Assembly (NCBI GenBank): GCA_028291845.1 | Contig: JAQGNM010000024.1 | Location: 1-7,456 of the forward strand | DNA from: Massilia sp. | GTDB taxonomy: Bacteria > Pseudomonadota > Gammaproteobacteria > Burkholderiales > Burkholderiaceae_D | Reading direction: 5' to 3' | DNA: 7,456 nt | Shown here: positions 1 to 5,907 of the stretch, piece by piece | Layout of the letters: each line of letters begins with the position of its first letter | How positions within the stretch are numbered: the first letter of the stretch is position 1 | Notes under the pieces: model-generated | The model's input: only the letters and a program-made list of their open reading frames with translations | Database searches by the model: none | Told to the model about the DNA's origin: nothing | Translations under genes and position numbers: made by a program

Positions 1-266
1 GTCAGCGAGATGTCTTTTGAGAGCAGGTGGGCCTGCTCGCCCAGGCCCGGGCAGGTGGGCGTGGAGACGATATGGCCCTGGGCGCGCAGCTGTTGCGCCA
101 CCGCCTCCCAGCACCAGCCGCCGTACCAGGCGCCGTGCACCAGCACATAGGTTTTCGGGCGCTCGCTGCGCAGCGGCGCGGCCTTCACTGCGGGAGCGGC
201 GGCGCCCAGCAGCAGGCCGAGTGCGGTGGCGTGGAAGGAGCGGCGTGGTTTGCTGACTGCGTTCAT
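1..266 (-). CDS. Exported alpha/beta-fold hydrolase (esterase-like), N-terminal part only
   Basis: The gene begins at the ATG complementary to 264-266 and runs off the left edge, so only the first 88 codons are visible. An AGGG ribosome-binding site lies 8 bases upstream. Residues 1 to about 30 form a signal peptide with a basic start (SKPRRSFHA), a hydrophobic alanine/leucine stretch and an alanine-rich cleavage region ending AVKA-AP; the RRxF pattern resembles a twin-arginine signal. Next comes YVLVHGAWYGGWCW, the first strand and oxyanion-hole HG turn of the alpha/beta hydrolase fold, in the form typical of the plant methylesterase/hydroxynitrile lyase-like branch. A second strand (HIVSTPTCPGLGE) follows. 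The nucleophile, acid and histidine of the triad lie outside the window, so activity and substrate cannot be judged. The gene follows the TonB-dependent receptor on the same strand, but a terminator separates them. The fold is fairly certain; the substrate is unknown. Confidence 0.85.
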   Translation of the reverse strand, partial: MNAVSKPRRSFHATALGLLLGAAAPAVKAAPLRSERPKTYVLVHGAWYGGWCWEAVAQQLRAQGHIVSTPTCPGLGEQAHLLSKDISL

Positions 267-376
267 GGTTGAGCCCTGTGGTTAAACATTGCCGTGTGGA
301 AATGATGGTGCAAGTTTGACCAACTTCGAGCGGTTCTTTATTGAGTAATCACAAGGTTCAGCACGACGTGCGCGCC

Positions 377-403
377 AAAAAAAAGCCACCCGAAGGTGGC
401 TTT
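377..403 (-). terminator. Rho-independent terminator of the TonB-dependent receptor gene
   Basis: On the minus strand the sequence is a GCCACC / GGTGGC stem with a TTCG tetraloop, followed by eight T residues; three A:T pairs extend the stem at its base. It begins 24 bases after the receptor's stop codon. This is a textbook intrinsic terminator with a very stable UUCG loop. It should separate the receptor transcript from the hydrolase gene further along the minus strand. Confidence 0.93.
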
Positions 404-427
404 GCAATGTCACTACGATGCTTTAAC

Positions 428-2941
428 TTAAAACGCCTGGTTGAAACGGGCGTAGACAAAGCGGCCCGAGCGGCCGAACGGGGCGTAGTTGGAGAACATT
501 GCCGCGCCGGTGGTATTGAGCAGCACCGGGTTGGCGGTCGGGTAGACGTCGAACAGGTTGTCGGCGCCGATGGCGATGGTCGATTTCGGCGTCAGCGCGT
601 AACGGCCTTCGAGGTCGACCAGGGTCTTGGCGGCCAGGGTCAGATCGAGCGCCGGCGTGGTGCCCGGGCTGATCACTTCGCCGTAGCGGGTGGCGCGCAG
701 GGTCGATCCGAAGGCGCCCATCTTCCAGTTGAGGTTGGCGCTGAGCTTGTTCTTCGGCGTGCCTTTTTCGAAGGTGATGGTGTTGACGCGGCCAAACAGC
801 ACCGGCGACGGGTTAAAACCGGTCAAGGTGTCCGAGGTCGGCAATTTGGTCACTTCGGTGCGGTTGAAGTTGGCGGCCAGGGTCAGGTCGAAGCGGCCCG
901 CGTTGGCCGGGGTGAACGGCGCATTGAAGACCACGTCGACGCCGTCGGTGGTGGTGTTGACGCCGTTGATGAAGAAGCGGCCGCCGCCCGAGGTCGGGAA
1001 GCCCTGGCGTGCCAGGTAGGCGCCGATGCCGGGCACGCTCGACTCGATCAGGTTTTCCGACAGCACGATGCGGTCGCGGATCTTGATGCGGTAAGCGTCG
1101 ACGGTCAGGCTCATCTTGTCGAAGCGCATCACGGCGCCCAGCGAGAGGTTCAGCGATTTCTCGGCGTCGAGCGGCTTGGCGCCCAGCGCGACGGCGATCG
1201 GGTCACCCGGACGGAAGGTGGTGAGATCGAACGGCAAGCCGTTGATGAAAATGGTCGAGGTGGCCGAAAAATTCTGCTGCTGTGGCGACGGCGCACGGAA
1301 ACCGTTTTGCACGGAACCGCGCAGGCTGAAGGACGGCGCGAAGTCGTAGCGGGCCGCCAGTTTGCCGGCCAGGCTGTTGCCGAAGTCCGAATACTTTTCG
1401 CCGCGCACGGCGAACGAGGTCAGCAGCGCCGGGGTGATGTTGGCTTCGAAGTCGGCAAAAATACTGCTGGCGTGACGGCTGGTGTCGCTGGCGTCGGCCG
1501 GGCGGAAGCCGGGAAAGCCCTGGGCGCCCGGCGGAGACGGCTGGCCGTTGGGCAGCTTGACGCCGCCGTCGCGGTAGGAATCGGGCTCGCCCGCTTCCAG
1601 CTGATAGCCTTCGCGGCGCACTTCGGCGCCGATCGCCACGTTCAGTGGCGACGACAGGCCGGCCACCGGGAAGCCGCGCACGGCCGACACGTTCAGCACC
1701 AGCTGGTCGTAAGCGAAGCCGCCCGCATAGAAATCTTTCTTGCTGCTAGGGCCGATCGAGCGGTTGAGCGTATTGGTCAGATCGAACTGCATGTCGTTCT
1801 TGCCGTAGCCGAGAGAAGCATCGAAATCCCAGTCGCCCATCGGCATGGTGAAGCCGCCCGTGAACGAGTAATCGCGCACGCGCGGCTCGATGTAGGGAAT
1901 GAAGCCATCCGGGTAGATCGAGGAAATGTTCTGGTCCTGCACCTGGCGGCGGAAGTTGGCCGCCGACTTGGCGTCGCGATTCTGGAAGCTGGCCCAGCCG
2001 TACAATTTCAGGCCGCCGCCGAGCGGGTTGGCGGCGTTGGCAAACAAGGTGGTTTGCTGCATTTCCGGCTCGCCATACCAGGTATTAAAGCGGTTGGCAG
2101 TGGCTTCGCGCGGATCGAGCGCGCCATTGATCCGTGAATATTGGTTGCGCACATCGTAGCCGCTGCGCTCGGTGTGGGCCTGGTCCTTGTATTCGGCGGC
2201 GATGGTGACGAAACCGCTTTCGCCCCACGGCAAACCTTTCCAGCCGGAAATCGTGGTGGTCTGGCCATCGGTGCGCTTGCGCGAGTTTGGCGAACCGGGA
2301 TAGTTGGCGCCGGCCGGGGCGGCGTCGCCGATGACGTCGTAATCGGTGATGCGGGCGCCGTAGGTCACGGTCGCTTCGCCGCCGCTGCGGTCCGAGCGCA
2401 GGCGGATGTTGACGACGCCGGCGATGGCGTCGGAGCCGTATTGCGCCGAAGCGCCGTCGCGCAGCACTTCGATGCTGCGGATCGCCGCGGTCGGAATGGT
2501 ATTCATGTCGACCGACGAGGAGCCGCGGCCGATGGTGCCGTTGACGTTGACCAGCGCCGAGCTGTGGCGGCGCTTGGAGTTCACCAGCACCAGGGTCTGG
2601 TCCGGCGCCAGGCCGCGCAGGGTGGCGGGACGCACCGTATCGGTGCCGTCGGTCAAGCCTGGACGGGGAAAGTTCAGCGATGGCAGCGCTACCGACAAGG
2701 CCTGGCTCACTTCGGTGCTGCCGGCGTTTTTCAGCGACTCGGCCGAAATGATGTCGATCGGCGCGGCGGTGTCGAGGGCGGTGCGGTTGGCCACCCGGGT
2801 GCCGGTGACGACGACGGTGGCGCCGGTGTCGGTGGCGGCGGGCGCGGCCGGCGTCACTTGCGCAAAGGCGGCGCCATTGACGAACAAGGCGGCGATGGCG
2901 ATGGCCATCACCTGTTTCTGTGGAGCGAACTTGCTGTGCAT
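428..2941 (-). CDS. TonB-dependent outer-membrane receptor, substrate unknown
   Basis: This is a complete 837-residue outer-membrane receptor that would import a ligand across the outer membrane with energy from TonB-ExbB-ExbD. Residues 1-27 are a signal peptide (cleavage after AFA). A TonB-box-like stretch, ATVVVTGTRV, lies at 41-50. The plug domain runs from about 55 to 182 and includes LRGLAPDQTLVLVNSKRR and the conserved end EVLRDGASAQYGSDAIAGVV. The rest is the beta-barrel, ending in SGRFVYARFNQAF with the terminal phenylalanine expected of a barrel insertion signal. The length fits the family. The start is supported by AGAGGG upstream and by the signal peptide directly after it. I see no Fur-box-like sequence or cobalamin riboswitch upstream, so iron or B12 uptake is not supported; a carbohydrate, peptide or aromatic ligand is equally possible. 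A terminator follows the stop codon. Confidence 0.96.
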   Translation of the reverse strand: MHSKFAPQKQVMAIAIAALFVNGAAFAQVTPAAPAATDTGATVVVTGTRVANRTALDTAAPIDIISAESLKNAGSTEVSQALSVALPSLNFPRPGLTDGTDTVRPATLRGLAPDQTLVLVNSKRRHSSALVNVNGTIGRGSSSVDMNTIPTAAIRSIEVLRDGASAQYGSDAIAGVVNIRLRSDRSGGEATVTYGARITDYDVIGDAAPAGANYPGSPNSRKRTDGQTTTISGWKGLPWGESGFVTIAAEYKDQAHTERSGYDVRNQYSRINGALDPREATANRFNTWYGEPEMQQTTLFANAANPLGGGLKLYGWASFQNRDAKSAANFRRQVQDQNISSIYPDGFIPYIEPRVRDYSFTGGFTMPMGDWDFDASLGYGKNDMQFDLTNTLNRSIGPSSKKDFYAGGFAYDQLVLNVSAVRGFPVAGLSSPLNVAIGAEVRREGYQLEAGEPDSYRDGGVKLPNGQPSPPGAQGFPGFRPADASDTSRHASSIFADFEANITPALLTSFAVRGEKYSDFGNSLAGKLAARYDFAPSFSLRGSVQNGFRAPSPQQQNFSATSTIFINGLPFDLTTFRPGDPIAVALGAKPLDAEKSLNLSLGAVMRFDKMSLTVDAYRIKIRDRIVLSENLIESSVPGIGAYLARQGFPTSGGGRFFINGVNTTTDGVDVVFNAPFTPANAGRFDLTLAANFNRTEVTKLPTSDTLTGFNPSPVLFGRVNTITFEKGTPKNKLSANLNWKMGAFGSTLRATRYGEVISPGTTPALDLTLAAKTLVDLEGRYALTPKSTIAIGADNLFDVYPTANPVLLNTTGAAMFSNYAPFGRSGRFVYARFNQAF

Positions 2942-2977
2942 CGTTGTTTTCCCTCTTTATAGTTGGTCGATCGATTC

Positions 2978-3003
2978 GCTATGAACATGACAAATCTCAT
3001 AGC
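2978..3003 (-). repeat. Inverted repeat GCTATGA-N12-TCATAGC in the receptor leader
   Basis: The perfect seven-base arms at 2978-2984 and 2997-3003 enclose a 12-base loop. If transcription starts near 3012, the RNA would carry this hairpin close to its 5' end, about 37 bases before the start codon. It could stabilise the leader or act as an operator in DNA. No T-run follows, so it is not a terminator. Confidence 0.45.
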
Positions 3004-3012
3004 AAATTTGCT
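3001..3012. promoter_or_regulatory. Perfect palindrome AGCAAATTTGCT near the predicted receptor transcription start
   Basis: This 12-base perfect palindrome lies six bases downstream of the predicted -10 box, over the expected transcription start. It is a plausible operator half-turn site. It overlaps by three bases the arm of the hairpin at 2978-3003. No known binding consensus is claimed. Confidence 0.4.
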
Positions 3013-3018
3013 CGATCC

Positions 3019-3047
3019 ATACTGTTACACGCATTTACAGATGTCAA
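3019..3047 (-). promoter_or_regulatory. Predicted sigma70-type promoter of the TonB-dependent receptor gene
   Basis: On the minus strand a perfect TTGACA -35 box (complement of 3042-3047) is followed, after 17 bases, by CAGTAT (complement of 3019-3024), a poor -10 match. Transcription would start near 3012 and give a leader of about 70 bases. A good -35 with a weak -10 suggests a promoter that may need an activator, and the boxes are interwoven with inverted repeats. This is a prediction from sequence only. Confidence 0.45.
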
Positions 3048-3056
3048 TTCGTGTAA
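3025..3056. repeat. Inverted repeat TTACACG-N18-CGTGTAA around the -35 box
   Basis: The arms TTACACG (3025-3031) and CGTGTAA (3050-3056) are perfect inverted copies separated by 18 bases. They straddle the TTGACA box of the predicted receptor promoter. The spacing and position fit an operator for a dimeric regulator, but no regulator gene is in the window and the match could be chance. Confidence 0.5.
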
Positions 3057-3141
3057 GCCGCAAAGAGTCGGAATAACAACAGTTTTGTTCGTTTGGCCAG
3101 CCCGGCAACGTTTTACGCAATCCGCGCGGGCGCCCTGGTTA

Positions 3142-4080
3142 TCACGCCGCCGCGGTTTTGCCTTTAAATATTTTTTTGCCCAGCGTCACCACCAGCAGCA
3201 CGATGGCGCCGGCGATCAGTCCGGCGACGGCGTCGATCACCGTCGGCGTGATCGCGTGCAGCACGGGGCCGATGCCGCCGATCCTGCCGGCGGCGGTGGC
3301 AGCGTTGTCGACCATGTGGTGCAGCGCCGGCACGCCGTGCATCAAGATGCTGCCGCCGACCATGAACATGGCGGCGGTGCCGACCACCGATAAAGTTTTC
3401 ATCAGCAGCGGGGCGCCGGCCAGCAGCAGTTTGCCGATGCCTTGCGCCGCGCTGGAGGCGCGCTTGCTGAGGTACAAGCCGGCGTCATCGATCTTGACGA
3501 TGCCGGCGACCAGGCCGTAGACGCCGACCGTCATCACCAGGGCGATGGCGATCAACACCGCGACCTGCTGGGAGAACGGCGCGTTTTCGACGGTGCCGAG
3601 CGCAATGACGATGATCTCGGCCGACAAAATAAAATCGGTACGCACCGCGCCCTTGATTTTATCTTTCTCCAACACGACCAGGTCGACCGCCGGATCGGCT
3701 AGGGCACGGGTCAATTCGCCGTGGTGGGCGTCGTCTTCATCCTTGCTGTGCAGGAATTTATGCGCGAGTTTCTCGAAACCCTCGTAGCACAGGTAGGCGC
3801 CGCCGATCATCAACAGGGGGGTGATGGCGACCGGCACGAAGGCGCTGATGGCCAATGCCGCCGGCACCAGGATCGCCTTGTTTTTGAGCGAACCGACCGC
3901 CACCGCCCACACCACCGGCAATTCGCGGTCGGCGTTGACGCCGGCGACCTGCTGGGCATTCAAGGCCAGGTCGTCGCCCAGCACGCCGGCGGTTTTTTTG
4001 GCCGCCACCTTGCTCATTACGGCGACATCGTCGAGGATCGTGGCGATATCGTCGATCAGTGCCAATAAACTGCTTGCCAT
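3142..4080 (-). CDS. yedI: DUF808 family inner-membrane protein YedI
   Basis: This is a complete 312-residue protein that closely resembles E. coli YedI (DUF808), an inner-membrane protein of unknown function. The family's N-terminal block is plain: SLLALIDDIATILDDVAV at 4-21, then AAKKTAGVLGDDLALNAQQV at 26-45 and RELPVVWAVAVGSLKNK at 52-68. Hydrophobic segments lie at about 70-98, 152-164, 172-195, 217-250 and 280-300, so it should span the membrane several times, with a charged loop rich in Asp, Glu and His at about 108-145. The protein ends in a basic tail. The start is supported by a GGAG ribosome-binding site six bases upstream and by the match to the family's N terminus. It precedes the TonB-dependent receptor on the same strand with a 200-base gap, so it is probably not co-transcribed. 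I saw no clear intrinsic terminator after it. Confidence 0.93.
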   Translation of the reverse strand: MASSLLALIDDIATILDDVAVMSKVAAKKTAGVLGDDLALNAQQVAGVNADRELPVVWAVAVGSLKNKAILVPAALAISAFVPVAITPLLMIGGAYLCYEGFEKLAHKFLHSKDEDDAHHGELTRALADPAVDLVVLEKDKIKGAVRTDFILSAEIIVIALGTVENAPFSQQVAVLIAIALVMTVGVYGLVAGIVKIDDAGLYLSKRASSAAQGIGKLLLAGAPLLMKTLSVVGTAAMFMVGGSILMHGVPALHHMVDNAATAAGRIGGIGPVLHAITPTVIDAVAGLIAGAIVLLVVTLGKKIFKGKTAAA

Positions 4081-4130
4081 GCCCTGCTCCGTTTCAAGTT
4101 TGTAAGTACGCTCGCCGACATCTTAACCGA

Positions 4131-4147
4131 CCGTGCGGCGCGCACGG
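4131..4147. repeat. Perfect hairpin CCGTGCG-GCG-CGCACGG between yedI and the BrnA-like gene
   Basis: Two perfect seven-base arms around a three-base loop lie in the 198-base divergent region, 51 bases upstream of the yedI start. There is no T-run on either strand, so it is not an intrinsic terminator. It may be an operator or part of the yedI leader. GC-rich DNA produces such repeats by chance fairly often. Confidence 0.4.
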
Positions 4148-4225
4148 ATCAGCCGCCGATTTTGCGTTTCAGTCAGCGAATTACGCACTTCGTCGCTTTT
4201 ACCCGGCAGTTTTATGGCCGCGCCG

Positions 4226-4231
4226 TATAGT
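4226..4231 (+). promoter_or_regulatory. Possible -10 box (TATAGT) of the BrnA-like gene
   Basis: TATAGT matches five of six bases of the sigma70 -10 consensus and stands out in GC-rich surroundings. It would place the transcript start about 40 bases before the start codon at 4279. No good -35 box lies at 15 to 19 bases upstream, which keeps confidence low. Confidence 0.28.
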
Positions 4232-4278
4232 GGATTCACTGACCGGCTGCACCGCGCCGCCATCTTAGGGGAATCACG

Positions 4279-4479
4279 ATGAACACCAATCTCGACCTGC
4301 CAACCTTGGCGCCACGCAGCGCCCGTCCTGTCAAGCGCAAGACCCGCATCACCATTTATCTCGATGACGAAGTGCTGTCGCAGTTTCGTTCGCTGTCGGA
4401 AAAGAGCGGCCAGGGTTACCAGACCCTGATCAATGCTGCACTGCGCGCGCGGCTGCACAGCGATCCGATGCCGGCCTGA
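4279..4479 (+). CDS. BrnA-type ribbon-helix-helix antitoxin-like protein, no partner toxin visible
   Basis: This is a complete 66-residue protein. After a basic, flexible N terminus (PVKRKTR at 17-23) comes the ribbon strand RITIYLDD (23-30), then helix A (EVLSQFRSLSEKSG, 31-44), and GQGYQTLINAALRARL (45-59). The GYQTLINAALRA block is the hallmark of BrnA, the DNA-binding antitoxin of the BrnT/BrnA type II toxin-antitoxin pair and of related stand-alone regulators. The start has an AGGGG ribosome-binding site seven bases upstream. BrnT (about 90 residues) normally lies directly upstream of BrnA. Here the upstream 198 bases carry no toxin-like frame, and downstream comes an HU gene, so this copy is an orphan. 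It probably binds DNA as a dimer; whether it still serves as an antitoxin or only as a regulator is unknown. Confidence 0.82.
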   Translation: MNTNLDLPTLAPRSARPVKRKTRITIYLDDEVLSQFRSLSEKSGQGYQTLINAALRARLHSDPMPA

Positions 4480-4652
4480 GTGCATCAGCGCGGCCGGGCC
4501 GCCACCGCGTCCTTGGGCGCCGATGTGCGGGCGCGTCAAAAAGGCGCCGCGCCAGCCGTTCAGGCGCGCCTTCAGCACCGCTGTTGGATCGCCCATAAAA
4601 CGCTTTTCGCCAGTCCCGGCATGGCTTACTTGCGCGCGCGGCTGCGAGAAAC

Positions 4653-4681
4653 TTCGCTTCGCGGAAATTTTTTGTGCTAAT
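4653..4681 (+). promoter_or_regulatory. Predicted extended -10 promoter of the HU-family gene
   Basis: TGTGCTAAT (4673-4681) reads as an extended -10 element (TGn followed by GCTAAT, four of six matches). A weak -35 (TTCGCT) lies 17 bases upstream, and the spacer holds an AT-rich run (AAATTTTTT). The transcript would start near 4688, about 26 bases before the start codon. The rest of the 234-base gap before the HU gene shows no gene. Confidence 0.42.
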
Positions 4682-4713
4682 CTTCCCGCTCTTTTAAATC
4701 CCGGAGGATAGTT

Positions 4714-4998
4714 ATGAAAAAAGGCGAACTGATTGCTGAATTTGCGAAGCGTACCGAGATGTCGGGCACCGCTGCCAATGCCGCAATCAACACGGTCATC
4801 CAGATCATCACCGAGCGCCTGAAAAAAGGTGACACGGTCGGTATCACCGGCTTCGGCACTTTCTCCGTCGCCAAGCGCGCCGCACGCAAGGGCCGCAACC
4901 CATCGACCGGCGAAGCGATCAAGATCGCCGCCTCTAAGTCGCCAAAATTCTCGGCCGGCGCCACCCTCAAGGCTGCCGTCAACCCGAAGAAAAAGTAA
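4714..4998 (+). CDS. HU-family nucleoid DNA-binding protein
   Basis: This is a complete 94-residue member of the bacterial HU/IHF family, small dimeric proteins that bend and compact DNA in the nucleoid. Residues 1-40 form the helical dimerisation part (MKKGELIAEFAKRTEMSGTA onward). The family signature spans 46-65: GFGTF at 46-50, basic residues along the DNA-binding arm (KRAARKGR, 54-61) and the intercalating-proline motif NPSTG at 62-66. The C terminus carries a short extra lysine tail (NPKKK), slightly beyond the usual 90 residues. The start has a strong GGAGG ribosome-binding site six bases upstream. It is followed by a strong terminator and so is probably transcribed alone. The sequence resembles HU more than IHF, but I do not assign it to hupA, hupB, ihfA or ihfB. 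Confidence 0.95.
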   Translation: MKKGELIAEFAKRTEMSGTAANAAINTVIQIITERLKKGDTVGITGFGTFSVAKRAARKGRNPSTGEAIKIAASKSPKFSAGATLKAAVNPKKK

Positions 4999-5034
4999 AA
5001 GTCCGCGAATTTCGCTGCGTTTGTCCATACAGAC

Positions 5035-5077
5035 ACGGGCGCGCCGCGGCTTTGCCGCCGGCGCGCCCGTCGTTTTT
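5035..5077 (+). terminator. Strong Rho-independent terminator of the HU-family gene
   Basis: Twelve perfect base pairs (5035-5046 with 5059-5070, nearly all G:C) are extended by four more pairs past one bulged base, closing on a TTT loop. A run of five T residues follows at 5073-5077. It lies 36 bases after the HU stop codon. There is no T-run on the opposite strand, so it acts on the plus strand only. Confidence 0.9.
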
Positions 5078-5127
5078 GATCGCTCCACCGGCGCCGCCCT
5101 TCCCCGCCTTATCTTTCGATAGCTCCC

Positions 5128-5760
5128 ATGTCGTTCGCCACCTGGATCGCTTTTGTCGTCGCCGCCACCGTCATCGCCGTCTCGCCCGGCTCCGGCGCCA
5201 TCATGGCCATGTCGCACGGCCTGGCGTACGGCCTGCGCCGCGCCAGCGCCACCGTGCTGGGCCTGCAACTGGGGCTGCTGCTGATGTTCGTCATCGCCGG
5301 CGCCGGCGTCGGCTCGCTGGTGATGGCCTCCGAAATGGCGTTCGGTCTGGCCAAGACCATCGGCGCGCTGTACCTGATCTATTGCGGCGTGAGCCAGTGG
5401 CGCGCGCCCGCCACGGGCATGGCGGGCGCGGCCGACAACGCGGCGCTGCCCTCGTTCCGGCGTCGCGTGGCGACCGGTTTTCTGACCAACGCCACCAATC
5501 CCAAGGGCATCATCTTCATGGTCGCCGTGCTGCCGCAATTTATCGCCAAGCAGGCGCCTTTGCTGCCGCAACTGGCCATCCTCGGCGTCACCATGGTGCT
5601 CATCGACAGTTTGATCATGCACGGCTACGCCGGCCTGGCGGCGTCGATGCAGCGCTACTTCCGCGATCCGCGCGCCATCCGCAAGCAAAACCATTTTTTT
5701 GGCGGCGTGCTGGTGCTGGTGGGGGCGGCGCTATTTTTTGTCAAGCGGGTGGCCGGCTGA
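5128..5760 (+). CDS. LysE/RhtB family amino-acid exporter
   Basis: This is a complete 210-residue inner-membrane protein of the LysE/RhtB efflux family, which exports amino acids or their derivatives (lysine, homoserine, threonine, leucine and others) using the proton gradient. Hydrophobic segments lie at about 4-25, 41-62, 68-88, 114-138, 147-165 and 189-206, fitting six helices. Conserved landmarks are SPGSGAIMAMSHGLAYGLR (19-37), LYLIYCGVSQW (81-91) and FLTNATNPKGIIF (118-130). The first helix usually reads PGPG; here the second proline is serine (residue 22). The start is set by the match of the N terminus to the family, because no convincing ribosome-binding site precedes it (GATAGCTCCC). 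It follows the HU terminator, so it needs its own promoter, which I cannot place. The stop codon lies in a tandem repeat. The substrate cannot be read from sequence. Confidence 0.94.
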   Translation: MSFATWIAFVVAATVIAVSPGSGAIMAMSHGLAYGLRRASATVLGLQLGLLLMFVIAGAGVGSLVMASEMAFGLAKTIGALYLIYCGVSQWRAPATGMAGAADNAALPSFRRRVATGFLTNATNPKGIIFMVAVLPQFIAKQAPLLPQLAILGVTMVLIDSLIMHGYAGLAASMQRYFRDPRAIRKQNHFFGGVLVLVGAALFFVKRVAG

Positions 5761-5795
5761 GGCGTGGCCGGCCGAGGCGCGGCCGGCTGCGCGAT
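5751..5795. repeat. 15-base tandem repeat, three units, across the exporter stop codon
   Basis: Units start at 5751, 5766 and 5781: GGCCGGCTGAGGCGT, GGCCGGCCGAGGCGC and GGCCGGCTGCGCGAT. The first two differ at two positions and the third is more diverged. Each unit contains the self-complementary GCCGGC, so neighbouring units could pair as hairpins in RNA. The TGA stop of the exporter (5758-5760) is in the first unit. No T-run follows, so it is not a standard terminator. Confidence 0.8.
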
Positions 5796-5907
5796 TTGTA
5801 CGCGTGTGCGAGGGATTTGCAACTGTTTGTAAAGCCTGTCAGCGTGTTGTCGGACTGTGCGTTATAGATACAGCATCTCATTTCGCCATCTTTTTCGAAA
5901 GGCCGTC

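Noticed and set aside
361..371. GCACG-A-CGTGC dyad upstream of the hydrolase gene
   Set aside because: Short arms that are expected by chance in this base composition; no promoter elements could be placed beside it.
341..2137. A 598-codon open frame on the plus strand
   Set aside because: It lies antisense to the TonB-dependent receptor, whose domains are clear. The translation is Arg/Gly/Val/Ala-rich with no recognisable fold, as expected of an opposite-strand shadow in GC-rich coding DNA.
2141..2962. A 273-codon open frame on the plus strand
   Set aside because: It is antisense to the N-terminal half of the receptor and has glycine/valine/arginine-rich shadow composition without motifs.
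2942..3141. Cobalamin riboswitch or Fur box for the receptor
   Set aside because: The predicted leader of about 70 bases is too short for a cobalamin riboswitch, no conserved B12-box was seen, and no Fur-box-like AT-rich dyad is present.
4541..4572. AAGGCGC / GCGCCTT inverted repeat with a T-run on the minus strand
   Set aside because: It resembles a minus-strand terminator, but no minus-strand gene precedes it, the loop is long (18 bases) and the stem is only seven pairs.
4123..5694. A 523-codon open frame on the minus strand
   Set aside because: It crosses the BrnA-like, HU and LysE genes and the HU terminator on the opposite strand. Its composition (His, Arg, Gly, Gln-rich) is that of a shadow frame.
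5052..5867. A 271-codon open frame on the plus strand, overlapping the exporter in another frame
   Set aside because: It begins inside the HU terminator and its arginine/histidine-rich translation has no membrane segments, while the LysE frame matches a known family throughout.
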